A stretch of DNA of 64,000 nucleotides from Haliotis asinina (GCF_037392515.1 NC_090292.1:41718747-41782746), one strand, 5' to 3'; numbered from the stretch's first letter, positions 35,059-47,436 are shown. Numbers and translations are program-made. The notes: a model not told the origin generated them from the sequence alone.

Positions 35059-35587
35059 AATAACACGAGGCGGTACGACCCTCAAATTCTACACTTGAGT
35101 CACGTGTCCTGTTCAACGTGCCTAACTTCAGACCAGTGGACTTACGTTAGATCTATGTTCATCTTGAATTGATCTATCGCCATACTGGTATTCTGTTATC
35201 CCGTCAGCAAATCTAGCACTCGTTAATGAAACATCAAGGTAGGTTTATTTCTTCATATTTTTTTATTTTTATATTTTAAATGTCGGTTTTGTTATTGTCA
35301 ATACACAACACTTTGTGATACACGTCCATTTTGCATTGAATATGTTTAAGTACATAATGTACGGAAGCGTAGTAGGACCTTTTAGGTTCACTGTCTCCAA
35401 CGTAGGACTTAGTATCTCCTACGTAGAAGATAGTATCTGCCACGTAGTACTTAATATAGCCTTATAAAGGTTCGGATTATAAAGTGTGGTTATTATATTG
35501 AGAAATGTTTGGTTATGCGGGACGTCGAATAGTAGAAATGCACGTCAATGCATATGTATGACACTAACGCAGTGTTACTACACAGTG

Positions 35588-35660
35588 TGTGTGTGTGTGC
35601 GTGTGCGTGTGCGTGTGCGTGTGCGTGTGCGTGTGCGTGTGCGTGTGCGTGTGCGTGTGT
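35588..35660 (+). repeat. GTGTGC microsatellite
   Basis: Alternating GTGTGC units, a potential Z-DNA-forming alternating purine-pyrimidine run. Confidence 0.9.
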
Positions 35661-35707
35661 TACGTTTGGATGACGTGGACCTTGATTTAATTGCAGTTAT
35701 CGGTATT

Positions 35708-35785
35708 CTCTCTCCCTCTCTCTCTTTATCCCTCTCTCTCTCTCACAGATACACACACGCACTCCCGGACGCACACACACAGACA
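35708..35785 (+). repeat. CT then CA low-complexity run
   Basis: CTCTCCCTCTCTCTC then ACACAC with interruptions. Confidence 0.7.
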
Positions 35786-36469
35786 CAGGAGGTGGGGGTA
35801 GTTTCTGATATGAAATTCTCGTTATGACACGTCTTCCGAAAGTTTCCCTTGTCTTTATATGAGGCTAGGTTGGATCAGATATACCCTTGTTTGCGATTTG
35901 ATTTTTTGTAACTGACTCGGGTGGAAAAGTGTTGAATGCGGCGTAAAGCAATACGGAGGCAAAAGATTGTAAGTATAGTTGTTTGTATAAGTATAAGGAT
36001 ATAAGTACGCATAGACTGCCACCGATAGACACGTCACTGCATGCAGATTATGAATAATGTGCAACGACCTCTGAATATCCAGAGCACAATAGATAACTGT
36101 AACCAAGTGCGACGTGTAACAGTGAAGTAACTACAAGGCGTAACAATAGATCAAACTAAACGCGAGGCAGTAAAGTACAACAGTCGTTCCAACACATGAA
36201 AGTAATATGCAACAATTCTACTGCCGTTCAAAAGTCTAGACTCACTTAAAGCACTCACTATATGTTATATATGTATACATGGTTACAACGGAGATGAATT
36301 TCTCCACCATCTTGGGGGAAACAACTGGAAACCTTATGCAGATTGCTCAAGGATGATTCATCAAATTGCTGGAAAGCATTTGCAAATATTGTGTCATGGT
36401 GTATTTTATTTTATATAAGAATTTGCCATTTTTCTCCAAGTAAAATCATTTGTTGAACGCATGACAATA
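35786..36469. other. No gene recognised
   Basis: Only a faint SINE-like AATGCGGCGTAAAGC at about 35937. Confidence 0.35.
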
Positions 36470-36640
36470 ATCGTGTCAACGTTACGAATTTGTTTTATTA
36501 TGCATCAGTTCATGTGTAAACAGTACCTTTAAACAGTATGGAAATATTTCGCTAAATCTAGTTTTGAACAGTTGACTGCAGTATGCGGCTACACTTACAC
36601 TAGTGACTTTAAACTCTTAGTGAGTAGTATAGTTGAACAC
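36470..36640 (+). repeat. Unclassified dispersed repeat, second locus
   Basis: Matches 5411-5590 with about one difference in five to ten bases. Same strand. Confidence 0.55.
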
Positions 36641-36829
36641 ACGAGTCTAAAAGTGTAGACTCTTAGAGTAAATAAAACACATGGCTAAAACTCTGAAAAA
36701 ATGACTGACACATTTGAAAAGGAAATGAGAGAGAGTGGGTGTAAGAGAGGGACTATTTTGTGCATCTCTATGGACATATATGATTGTTTACTGGTTCGTT
36801 GTTTTGTATTTCCGAAATTTCCGACTGCA

Positions 36830-36898
36830 TAGTCTGTAATTAATCGAGTTTGGACCAGAAAATCCAATGATCAACAACATGAGCATTTATCTTGCATG
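36830..36898 (-). mobile_element. SINE-B fragment
   Basis: GTCTGTAATTAATCGAGTTT, GGACCAGAAAATCCAATGAT, AACAACATGAGCATTTATCT. Confidence 0.5.
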
Positions 36899-37048
36899 GG
36901 TGTGATACGACACAATCATTGGTTTGCTGGGTCACTGGGTCAAGACATATTCCACAAGGATGTGGCTATATATAAGGGTGCAGTTGGGCAGTGTACAGTA
37001 GAAATCCACGAATTTCCAGCGCGTTTCAGTTTTATCTTCAGAGACGGA

Positions 37049-37187
37049 CTGAGTGAGTATGGTTTTACGGCGCTTTTAGCAATATTCTAGGAATATCACT
37101 GCCGGGGAACACCGGAAATTGTATCCATGTGGGGAATTGAACCCTGCCTGAAGAGCAGGCGTCTTAGCTACTGGGCTATCCCACCCC
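37049..37187 (-). mobile_element. SINE-A copy
   Basis: GAGTGAGTATGGTTTTACGG tail, AGCAATATTCTAGGAATATC, then an inverted B box (GGGGAATTGAACCC) and A-box region. Confidence 0.7.
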
Positions 37188-37199
37188 AAAGAAGTACAT

Positions 37200-37272
37200 G
37201 CACGCGCTCACGGACACACACGCACACGCACACGCACACACACACACGCGGGCGCGCGCGTGCACACACACA
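37200..37272 (+). repeat. CA/CG microsatellite
   Basis: ACACACGCACACGCACACGC, then GCGGGCGCGCGCG. Confidence 0.85.
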
Positions 37273-37754
37273 TATTGGTTTATCTCAGCATTGTATGTGT
37301 ACTTGCATATATATTTATATCATATGTCAGTGCTTATGTAACACAACAAAAGCTTTCAGTCAGCGTCACGACTTGCTCAGTCGATAATTTTCATATTTCG
37401 CAAGGGTTCACTGGAACTAGTACACTATGACCTAGTTATTTTGTACTGGGGTTGTGTTTAAACATAACAAAACCTTTCAATGGCGTCTTGTGACTATGCA
37501 CTCAGCTCCTGTTTGAACAGCCAACACTCGCCTTGTTGAGTGAGCAAAAGGCCTGCAATGTTAATGTAAGGAAAGACAAGTGGGTAAGTTTGCATATGTT
37601 CTGGAAGCGTAATTGATAGCTGAGTACAGATGGTGCAATCATAGAAGGGGACATAGAGAGATGGAGGGTGAGGATAAATGTGTGTGGGGTTCAGGGGCGG
37701 AGAGATAAATATCTACCTCTGAATTCATTTAAACGGTGTATGTTTCGTGAGGCC
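37273..37754. other. No gene recognised
   Basis: Unique-looking sequence between the CA/CG repeat and the 25-bp repeat. Confidence 0.35.
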
Positions 37755-38075
37755 ATGAATATCTTGCATTTTGAACATACAGAGCTTGAAATGTTAATAC
37801 GCATGCCTTGAAATTTGAACATGCATACCTTGGAATTTCAGCATCATGCCTCCAAATGCAAACATTCATATCTGGAATTTCAACATCCTCGATCTTTGGA
37901 CATGCATATCTTGACATTTGTACATGCATACCTTGACATTTGAGCATTCGTACCTTGAAAGTTAAACATGCATGCATACTTTTAGAAACTCCATCATGGC
38001 AAATCTTGTTTTTTGAACATGTATATCTTGAAATTCCAACATGCATGCCTTGCATTTTTAACATGCATACTGTCA
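37755..38075 (+). repeat. Degenerate approximately 25-bp tandem repeat
   Basis: About twelve diverged units like TTTGAACATGCATACCTTGA-AA. Creates a minus-strand frame with repeating YAC/ISRY text, not a gene. Confidence 0.7.
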
Positions 38076-38349
38076 AATTTCAATACACGATTTTGGGGAT
38101 TAGTAAAACACCATATTTTACCTGATCGACTTTTTGCATTGATGTAAGGGACTTCAAATGAAAGCAGCAGAGAAATATACTTGTGCTCCGTTATTAGATT
38201 TCACTAAATATACTTTCGAACAGTTCATAAACAATCACTCTTGGGGATTCGAGTGGATGTTCCTTGACCCCGTGACCCAGAGATCCGGCAACCTATACTG
38301 GTCGTTAGAGACGAAGCACAGAGTCGTATCCCAAGTTCGATGTTAGAGT

Positions 38350-38550
38350 GGTATAAACAATGGGGGTACGGCTCCAGCCCATATAACCCATGAAATAAAA
38401 AAAAAAACCCATCCTTCCCTCAATCATATTAATTTATAAAACCCATAACATGACTACTTTTCATCTCCCATGTAAAAACGTACCCAACAGTCTTTATAGT
38501 GGGGAATAGTTTATATAAGACAGGGAATCAAATTTGTAATCATATCAAAA
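38350..38550 (+). repeat. Polinton left terminal inverted repeat
   Basis: Begins GTATAAACAATGGGGGTACG, and includes AATCATATTAATTTATAAAA and TTTTCATCTCCC; all three are found inverted at 48.2-48.4 kb. Flanks the frame at 38.7 kb. Confidence 0.8.
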
Positions 38551-38712
38551 CAGTTCTTTACCCTCCTCTTTTTCATCATTTATTAATTCATCTAAAGTAT
38601 CGTTATACTTATCTTCTTCCTTTTCTACAATAGCAGTTTGTAATCTAACACCAAGTGAAATACCAATACGACCAAGACATTAAAAACTTACACCAACAGC
38701 CCCTGAACATTT

Positions 38713-39168
38713 TTATCTTTGAACAATAGGTCTATGAATATTATTCTGATCAGGTTCTCTCCCATTTTCCATTAATGGATGATAACCAGATATTTTTCCA
38801 TTTATTATTATTGGTTTATATTTATTGTATAATTTTACCCAATCAGCAAATTGAGAAGAATGAGGTAATTCATGTATTTTAATTCGGAGAACAGGATTAT
38901 CTAAAGGGGTACCATTTTTCATATTTTTAACAGTTGTTTGAATTTGTGAAAATATTTGGTTCCGTGGTATTTCCGTATCTTTTTTATTGTGTGGAAAATG
39001 TAAAGTTTCATCTCCAGATGTTTTTACAACTTCTTTTTTAACTGCTTGAGAAAGATATGAAATAGCTTTAAATAATGAAAACTCCCGTGGACTTTCATCT
39101 GAATCTGGAATTGTATGTGGTTTTGTTATTGAAATAGTTAATCCATAAGGTCTGTCGTCTTTTGGCAC
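38713..39168 (-). pseudogene. Polinton-borne reading frame of unknown function
   Basis: Frame of 151 residues next to the left terminal repeat, on the minus strand; hydrophilic, with KPHTIPDSDESPREF near its start. Position suggests an element gene. I cannot assign it to a named Polinton protein. Treated as part of the fossil. Confidence 0.45.
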
Positions 39169-39480
39169 GATTCTCGTATGAAGAAATCTGAGTTACTATA
39201 TTTACAAGGTTTAATGTATCAAAAAACACCTACTGTGCACCTACAAAGCAAGCTCGTGAAAGTGTAATGTGACGTTCTCGAATGAAGAAATCTGAGCTCA
39301 TTGAATTACTAAAAAGACAAACCTCTATGGAATTCATGCCTACTGAACATGCTGTAGAAAAATATTTGAGAAATCAGAAGACGGAAGTTCAAAGAAACAT
39401 AGACGTTGAAGATATAAAACAATTGTATTTGATAACATAAACGAAGAACTGAAAGATTTAAGATGTAATAAATTTCAACT

Positions 39481-40200
39481 CACGTTAAAGATGGCACTAG
39501 AGAACCAAAAAGCGAATGGAGCAACTGAATACATCAATGTTTATATCAGAGGTAATCAGGAAGTTACAACGCACCCTGACACTATCAGCTCTTCTATAGA
39601 CAGATCATTTGGAAAAATTCGAGAAACACTAGAACGTTACACTAATAGGGAGTCTGGTTGGGTTGTTGATAACATCAACATGGTTTACCTGGATATAGCA
39701 AACTATGTACCATTGAGAAGTGGATCGTACTTACCACTGTCTGAGTATTTTAAGAAAAAAAACAAGCCATGGTTAATGTTATAACCATAGGAATAATTGT
39801 AAATTTGAAAATGGACAGGTTATTCTCATGTTTTTGAGATATTCAGAAAAACGTGTTTGAGGCAGTACGAGTTGGACCCCGCATGGTATTATTCATGTCC
39901 TGGGCTATCGTGGAATGTTCTACTGAAGAAAGCTGGTGTGGAATTAGAATTATTCACAGATTACAATATGCACCTGTTCATAGAGAAAGGGTTAGCGGTG
40001 GTATTTCTAAGGTATCAAAACATTATGCCGAAGCTAACAACAGGTATGTGAAAGGCTACATCCCTAAGAAAATTTCAAACTATATACTCTACCTCGATGC
40101 CAACTATCTATCTGTACGGTTGGGCCATGAGCCAATATCTACCCACAGGTGGATTTGAATGGTTGCCTGATCAACAGCTTTACCATCCGGAGGACATCAC
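39481..40200 (+). pseudogene. Polinton B-type DNA polymerase remnant
   Basis: Two short stretches are typical of the protein-primed polymerase of Polintons: one with WVVDNINMVYLDIA and YVPLRSGSYLPL, another with DPAWYYSCPGLSWNVLLKKAGV. The family protein is over 1,000 residues, so only a small part remains. Broken. Confidence 0.7.
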
Positions 40201-40679
40201 GAGCATAGTGCCGGATTCGAACAAGGGTTATATACTCATAACATATATGGGTTGACTATAAATAGGACGTCTCTATTACAAAATGATGGATGGCTTCAGA
40301 TGGTGTCAATACCTATGCTTACGGTCATAAAAATATTTATATTTCATATAGTCCAGGAGGAGGCAGCTGAAAAATTCGATGTCGTAGCCTCCCCAGTACT
40401 GATCTGGTTTGACAATATTTTCAGTTAGTATGATGTCTTGGGCTCATGAAAAGCCCTGTAATACTCTCGGTTTGTGGTATCAGGTTTTTTTCACAGGCCA
40501 TTTTATGTACTGGGGGTCAGTGAGCATTAACATGACATTTAGTTTGCTGCTCTACAACACGTCACAGTTAATCATGGATGGTTTTACTACTAACAATCTG
40601 ATCACGTTCATTTTGACTTTTGTGCATTGCTAAGGGATGTAGACATTATTTGACATATTCTCCTCCTGGACTAATGTAT

Positions 40680-40771
40680 ATAATGGAGAAAATTTACTAC
40701 AGCCCACGAGGATACTGGAAAGGGGTAGATGCTGTTAAAAACTTAGCTAAAGCCCCAAGTGTTTCAGAAGA
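40680..40771 (+). pseudogene. Polinton integrase-like remnant, split by the LINE
   Basis: A short stretch reading YYSPRGYWKGVDAVKNLA resembles the N-terminal part of Polinton integrases (transposon-derived F54H12.3-like proteins). It runs into the left target duplication of the LINE; similar coding-like sequence follows the LINE from 46658 to about 46720. Fossil, broken. Confidence 0.6.
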
Positions 40772-41320
40772 GTGAGTGAGTGAGTGAGTGAGTGAGTTAA
40801 TACTTAACGTCACATTGGCAATATTTCAGTCATATCGTGACGAGAACATTTTGATACTGAAATGAAATATGTATACATTATAAAATCCTGTCGTCAAAGG
40901 ACAGTAAAACCACTAGAGCATCACATTTACAATTAAAACTAGTGTGGAGAGTTAAAACAATTACCACTATTCGGACAATACAACATAAAATACTGGCTGT
41001 AGATCGCCAACAACTGAAGGTAGATCACCATACTAGGGACCATGGGGACTTACAGTACTTCTGCTACCTGCATGGACCCCAGATGGATTTACACCATCCC
41101 CTCAGCCGTTGGCGATTATACTGAAAGTTAGCCATTATTAAAAACAACAAATATACTACGATTAAAAGTTTGGTCGTACTAAATTTACATAGAATGTTTA
41201 GGACTTACGTACCCTCTCAGGAGGACAGTAAGTTTACTATACTTCAACCCCCCTCGAGGGCACAGCCACTAACAATCTCAGTTATTAATCTAGACTACCA
41301 ATAATAAAATATTTATCTAT
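40772..41320 (-). other. LINE 3' UTR and CACTC-type tail
   Basis: Non-coding end of the LINE. It contains the stretch (on the minus strand) GTCCATGCAGGTAGCAG...GTAAGTCCCCATGGTCCC that reappears at 1.27, 1.79 and 58.4 kb. It ends with AATATTGCCAATGTGACG and a run of ACTC, the same kind of tail as both SINE families here. Confidence 0.8.
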
Positions 41321-44300
41321 TTACAATTCTGATAGCAAATCTAATTCTTTTAAGAAGGCAATAATTAAATGAGAGCTGGTATGAGTAAAAAGATCAATCA
41401 TAGTTCGTGAATTAAAATACTGATCCCTTGTGATGGAATACTCTATACAGTCAAGCAGGATATGCTTGACTGTGATTCTTTCCTCACAAGGGATGCAGAG
41501 GATCCTCACCTTTCAAAAGGTATTCATGAGTATATCGTGTATGGCCAATACGACATCGCCGCAAAATGACCTCTTCAAATCTGGACTGACAACCCAAGTG
41601 GGTATACCCAATATATGGTTTAATTCCATGTAATTTATTTACACCCACTTGGGTGTCCCACTTCTTCTGCATCAGATCACGGATATAAGATCTAATGGTA
41701 GCTTTGTAATCAGTGTAGGGAATAAGAAGTGGTGTCACAGATTTGTTGAGTGCTGCCTTAGCAGCAAGATCGGCCATTGCGTTACCAGAAATGCCTACGT
41801 GACTGGGTAACCAACAAAAGACTATGTCGCATTGGCCAGTAGCAAGATTATTATACAATTCAATAATATCAATTAAAAGTGGATGTTTACAAGATAGGTT
41901 TTTAATAGCCTGAAGGCAAGAAAGAGAATCTGAATAAATTATATATTGTTTATGTTTAGTGTGTCTTTGAATATATTTGAGAGCCGATAATATGGCGTTT
42001 GCTTCTGCTGTAAAAATAGAGCTGTTATATGGTAATCTAGAAGATATTGTTCTGGATCCAATGACAGTGGCGCAAGCCACTGCACCACAGTCCTTGGACC
42101 CATCTGTAAATAAAGCTTTATAATTGCTATATTTATGTTTTAATTGATTAAATTCTTGTTTGTATTGTAAGTCATTAGTTTCTGATTTTTTAAATGTGGC
42201 TAGTGTTAGGTCGACTTGTGGCCTAACTAACTGCCAAGGAGGAGAAGAAAGAAGACGGGAAGGTGCTATATTGTCCAGCTCAATGCCGGCAGCAGAAATA
42301 AACGATTTAATTCTGTGGCCTAAAGGCGGAACAAGAGAAGTTTTTCTGTTGTACCGTTCCTCAATAAGGGGATTAAAGATGCAGTTATAGGCAGGGTTTG
42401 ACTGATTGGAATGTAGTTTTGTCACGTACTGTAAGGCTAATTTTATACGGCGTTGATCAAGGGATGGCTCATCAGCCTCGACGAAGAGGCTCTCAATGGG
42501 TGACGTTCGAAAGGAGCCAAGACAAAGTCTTAGACCTTGATGATGGACTGAATCTAAAAGTTTAAGGTTACTTTTGCAGGCTCCACCATATACAATTGAG
42601 CCATAGTCAAGTTTAGAGCGGACAAGTGATCTATATAAGTGAAGGAGAGTAGTCTGATCCCCTCCCCACTTTGAATTGGATACAACTTTTAACAAATCGA
42701 GCGCCTTGAGGCATTTAGCTTTAAGAGATTTAATATGTGGCAGAAATGTTAAATGGGAATCAAAAATTAAGCCCAAGAACTTGGCCTCCTTTACCACCCT
42801 GATGGGAGAGCCATTTAAGGTTAGCTCTGGGTCCTTATGAGGTTTATATTTTCTACAGAAGTGTATACAATTAGTTTTGGATTTAGAAAATTTAAATCCG
42901 TTTTCGAGACACCAGTTATTTATTTTATTTAAACACAACTCTAATTGCCGTTCAATGGTGCGCATATTTTTAAGAGATATTAAAATCATCCACGAATAAT
43001 GATCCATCAATTGAATCATTTAAAACCTTTGATAAACTGTTGATCTTAATACTAAATAATGTGACAGACAAAATACAGCCTTGAGGGACACCCTGATCCT
43101 GATTGTAATGATCAGATAGGGTAGAACCCATTCGGACTTGAAATTGCCTGTCTTGTAAAAACTGTGATATAAAAAGAGGTAAACGACCTCTCAAACCAAA
43201 ATCATGTAAATCCTTTAAAATGCCATGCTTCCACGTGGTATCATAAGCTTTCTCGAGATCAAAGAAAATTGATACAGCATGTTGTTTATTTACTATAGCA
43301 TTTTTCACAAAGGATTCTAAACGTACCAAATGATCAATGGTACTGCGATTTTTCCTGAAACCACATTGAATATTTGTAATAAGGTTGTTGGTTTCAAGAT
43401 ACCATGTTAGTCTATTATTTACCATTCGCTCCATGGTTTTACATACACAACTCGTTAAGGAGATTGGTCTGTAATTAGATGGATCAGTATGATCTCGACC
43501 AGGCTTTGGTATTGGGACTACAATGGCATTACGCCAGGAAGTTGGAAAATTGCCTGTAGTCCAGATATTATCAAATACATTAAGCAGCGTTTCCAAACAT
43601 GTTTTGGGCAAATGTTTCAGGAGCTGATAATGGATACCATCAGCCCCTGTAGCTGTATCATGAGCCTGTGCAAGGGCGGTATAGAGCTCATGCAATGAAT
43701 TGATCTTGGAAACATATTTTCTCCAAGACTGACGTTTATTCTGCTTAAATGTGCGTCGAGCCTTGGCATTTAAAATTTTAACTTTATCTAAATTGTGAAC
43801 AGTAGGGTGTCGGAGAAAATAGTCTTCTGCCTTCTTCCTACTTTTCCTGGCCTGTTTACATTCGTTATCAAACCATGGCTTACGAATGTGTGGATTTACA
43901 GAGGACTTAGGGATAGTATCATCAGCAATTTGTTTCAGTGTCTCCGAAAATGACTGGATTGCATAATGAGCGTCCATGAAAAATTCTGGTTTTAAGTTTT
44001 TAGTACAACTAGTCTGAAATAAAGGCCAATTAGCTTTAGAAAAATTCCATCTTGACGTCGACAGATCATCAGTTGGATTTATAGCAGTGATTACTGTCGG
44101 AAAATGGTCACTACCACACAGGTCACCGTGGACTGACCATGAAAATTCATTAAGTATGGTTGGATCTGTGATTGACAAATCTAGTACTGAATATGTACCC
44201 GTTGCTGGATGTAGATATGTGTTCGAACCGTCGTTAAATATGCACAAGTCATTATTAGAAACAAAATCTTCAAGAATTGTACCTTTATTGTTCGTATCGT

Positions 44301-44736
44301 TGCTTCCCCACAGAGGATTATGACCGTTGAGATCTCCCGTTATAACACAGGGTCCAGGCAATTGGGAATATAAATCCTGAAGTTCTGATAGCTGAAGAGT
44401 CGAGGATGGTGGTATGTACAAGGAACAGAGTGTGATCGTGACGTGTAAGGTTAGTCGGACAGCAACAGCCTGAAGTTTAGTTGTAAGAGGAACAAGGCTG
44501 TGAATGATACCCTGTCTCACCAAAATGGAAGCACCCCCGGTTGCTTTATCCCCCGGAGGTGAAAAACAGTGATACGAGTTGTACTGACGCATTTCAAACT
44601 TATCATCACGTTTAAGAAATGTTTCCTGTAGACTAAATGCTGATGGGTTTAAATCTTGAGCTAATAATTGAACTTCGTGAAAATTATTCCTAAGCCCTCT
44701 GCAATTCCACTGTACTACATTTGTAGCGTTACTCAT
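41321..44736 (-). pseudogene. LINE ORF2: endonuclease, reverse transcriptase, RNase H (broken)
   Basis: First part, 42970-44736: APE-type endonuclease with QWNCRGL, GDLNGHNPLWGS and GSDHFP, then reverse transcriptase with FFDLEKAYD, GVPQGCILS and FVDD. Second part, 41484-43019, in another frame: the end of the RT domain and RNase H with FTDGS, AEANAI, SDSLSCL and GNAMADLAAK. A third short part, 41321-41509, carries the C-terminal CEERITVKHILLDC. So there are two frameshifts, near 42985 and 41500. Between endonuclease and RT the text runs KINSL straight into HELYTAL; relatives known to me have roughly 80-100 residues between these, so an in-frame deletion is inferred. Confidence 0.87.
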
Positions 44737-46076
44737 GGCGGTTCTATTGGAAACCTCTCTCGTGTACGAGAGGAGGGTGTACCGTTATTTCGGTTTTGTG
44801 AAGATGGTGTATCATCCATCTCCAAAGGCTCAAACAAATTGTGAACCTCTACAGGAGTATCAGCAGGAGATTTCTTTGATCTACGATTTAGACGTTTTCT
44901 TTGCGATTTTGACATTTCACCTTTTGACGTTTCAACATCTATAGCTGTTTGAACAACTTCACCTGATACATGACTAATAGTCTGAGAGGCTGACGCTGTA
45001 AAAAAGCCCTGACTGCCAGAAGTACTATTCACATGAACAGGTTTCTCAGAAGCCATCCAGGTCAAATCCGTTTGACACGAAGTAGAGATTGTTTCTGGTC
45101 GTCGTGAGACTGCAGCAGAGTATGTCACAGTGGGAGAGGGATTATGTTGATTCTGGCTATGGACTTTGTTTTTAGCCTCCATGAAGGAAATATTTGTTTC
45201 ATACTTTAATTTAAGTATCTTAGATTGCATTTGCCATTCAGGACAACATTTAGAAGAGGAAAGATGACTGCTTCCACAATTGGCACATTTAATATCATTG
45301 CTGCAGTCAGAGTCCTGATGATGTTCACTACAACGATGACAACGAGGAGTGTTTCGACAGGACTTAGACCCGTGTCCAAACTTCTGACAGGAATAGCAGC
45401 GGAGCGGAGTGGGGATATACACCTCCACTCCGATATTGAAATAGCCGGCTTTGATTGACTTTGGCAGAGTGCACGATGAAAAGGTAAACATGTAAGTGTG
45501 GCCAGGTACAATGCTACCATCCTGCTTCTTGACGGGAAAGCGTTTGACGGAAGTTACATTCTGATCCTTAAGTTCAGCCACTATTTCATCCTCGGACATG
45601 TCCGCCAGACAATGGGCTCTATCCCTAACAATGCCTCTACTTGAGTTCAGAGTTCTATGAGCTGAGACAGCAACATTGACGTTGGCAAATTGATGTTGTT
45701 GCAATAAATTTATGGATTGCTGTCGTCGCGCACACTCAACAAGAAGTGTACCTCCTCTGAGACGTGAAACGTTCTTAACCTCTCCACAAATAGATTGTAT
45801 TGTCTTTGATACTAGAAATGGATTGATCTTAAGTGGTTCACCGTTGGTAGATTCAATAACTATGAATCTTGGCCAAGGTTCTTGGTGTGTTGGACCTGAA
45901 ACATCTTCATTGCAAGAAAGATGATCAGCCTCTAAACGTCTTTTTTTGTCGTTTCTCGTGGAACCAGAAAGGGTGATTGACATGGTGATGATAATAGATT
46001 CAGCACCCCCGCTCCCCACCCGCCACCGAGTGTCAACGAGGACAGTGTTCAACTGCAGTGGAACTCCAGCCTGCAA
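44733..46076 (-). CDS. LINE ORF1: nucleic-acid-binding protein with CCHC knuckles
   Basis: Open over 447 codons. The N-terminal half is charged; around residue 227 begins a Cys-rich zone with CYSCQKFGHGSKSC, CHRCSEHHQDSDC and CANCGSSHLSSSKC, i.e. consecutive zinc knuckles. The C-terminal part is Ser/Lys-rich (KSQRKRLNRRSKK). In this LINE group ORF1 binds the element RNA as a chaperone. A second possible start is Met32 (MSITLSG), which looks more natural than the first. The stop overlaps the ORF2 start as ATGA, suggesting stop-restart translation of ORF2. Confidence 0.88.
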   Translation of the reverse strand: MQAGVPLQLNTVLVDTRWRVGSGGAESIIITMSITLSGSTRNDKKRRLEADHLSCNEDVSGPTHQEPWPRFIVIESTNGEPLKINPFLVSKTIQSICGEVKNVSRLRGGTLLVECARRQQSINLLQQHQFANVNVAVSAHRTLNSSRGIVRDRAHCLADMSEDEIVAELKDQNVTSVKRFPVKKQDGSIVPGHTYMFTFSSCTLPKSIKAGYFNIGVEVYIPTPLRCYSCQKFGHGSKSCRNTPRCHRCSEHHQDSDCSNDIKCANCGSSHLSSSKCCPEWQMQSKILKLKYETNISFMEAKNKVHSQNQHNPSPTVTYSAAVSRRPETISTSCQTDLTWMASEKPVHVNSTSGSQGFFTASASQTISHVSGEVVQTAIDVETSKGEMSKSQRKRLNRRSKKSPADTPVEVHNLFEPLEMDDTPSSQNRNNGTPSSRTRERFPIEPP

Positions 46077-46657
46077 ACACTAAGGATACAGGAGTGGTAT
46101 ACTCCAGTAAATACGACATGAGTAGCTACATTTTTCTACCAATTCAAATGCTAGGCTGGTTCGGCTATTAGCAAGAAATTGGAGACATATAGAACACAGA
46201 GGTCGACATCACCAGATTGGCCCATGAGCCACCGCCTTCTGGCATAGGACTCTGGGCAAGTAGATATAGCAAAAAGGTATTACACACTAGACGTCAAAAA
46301 AGACCAATGCCCAATAAATCAAATGTGCGAAAATACTTTCTATGCACAGGGCATGGCGTGACCAGCCGATTGATAGAATCGGGCCGATTCTACCACCCGT
46401 CTAGGTGAAGTAAGGGCCGAAGTGGTGTGTTGAGCAATAGGAGCAAAATGGTTCAGTCTCCTACTGCCCTCAACCACCAGGATCCCGTCCTCCACCGACA
46501 CGGGACGCAACCCACGGCAAACAGACTGCCCAATTTAGTCGCCTCTTACGACAAGCAATGGGGTGCTGTGGACACATTCTGTCCCGGGTCCACATGGGAG
46601 AAGAGCACTTAGCGTTACCCAGCACCCACCACGAGGAGGTGGCTCTTCATGGGTGCC

Positions 46658-47217
46658 TGTTTCAGAAGAACAATCCAAAGCCTGGTTACAACACAGGCAA
46701 ACTGTAGCACAAATGGGGTTGCGCAAGGTTGGCAACGTACTACCTTCGCTTTGGATTGAAAAATATTTTCCATGTCAAAATAAAATATCATCGCCACGAT
46801 CAAAGGTACATTGCCATTTCCTCACTTGGTTGTGTTCTCAGATTTCCTACCCCATGTTTTATAATTACTCACGTAAAATTTGTTTTGTTCAAAATTTTAT
46901 GCGCCACTGGCGGTATTCAGATCGTTCTTCGCCTCCATTACCCCTGCCAGCTTCTGGTTGAATGGAGTCTCTTCATATGTCTCTTTGCGCATTCAGTCTG
47001 TGCGGCCAGCAGTTTTTCTACAGCTATATTGTGTTGTTTTCCTTCCTCTTCTACCTCAGCCGTGTTTGACTTCCTTAATCAAGAAAATTTATCCTGGCAA
47101 ATGCTGGGGCATTCACAACCATCATTGCTATCGTGACCATATTGTTTATATTACTTTAAAATATTTTCAGGTATAATACCTTGCTTTATCAGAACGTCCT
47201 TGGTGGCCATCACCATA
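46658..47217 (+). pseudogene. Polinton sequence right of the LINE
   Basis: Starts with the right LINE target duplication and a short integrase-like stretch, then decays into sequence where I recognise nothing. Confidence 0.4.
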
Positions 47218-47436
47218 TCAATGTTCATAGTAAGCATCTTGCAGGTCGAAGTTGAGGCCGCAGCCAGTCGTAGCGCACGATATAGCGAAACTGAGTTGGT
47301 CCTGCCAAAACTGCATTGGGTTATTGAACCACGCGTGATAAAATTTCACATCAGTGACCAATAACTTATATTTTCCAAACACATCTACAAACTGGGTTTT
47401 GAAGTATGAACCATCCGCATCAACAAAGATTTTCAT
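47218..47436 (-). pseudogene. Polinton-borne frame of unknown function
   Basis: Frame of 72 residues with FGKYKLLVTDVKFYHAWF and QFWQDQLSFA. Resembles structural-type proteins I associate with Polintons, but I cannot name it. Fossil. Confidence 0.35.

Larger units (their letters stand above)
40772..46657 (-). mobile_element. Nearly full-length LINE (I/Nimb-like group) inserted in the Polinton fossil
   Basis: About 5.9 kb, minus strand, flanked by an exact 12-bp target duplication TGTTTCAGAAGA (40760-40771 and 46658-46669). Order: 5' UTR (46657-46077), ORF1 with CCHC knuckles, ORF2 with APE endonuclease, reverse transcriptase and RNase H, then a 3' UTR of about 550 bp ending in a CTCACTCACTC repeat instead of poly(A). 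Two ORFs, CCHC knuckles and RNase H fit the I/Nimb group. The exact target duplication and intact ORF1 point to a young insertion; ORF2 is broken, so this copy is not autonomous. Confidence 0.9.

Noticed and set aside
37729-38076. 115-codon minus-strand frame with repeating YAC/ISRY words
   Set aside because: It follows the degenerate 25-bp repeat.
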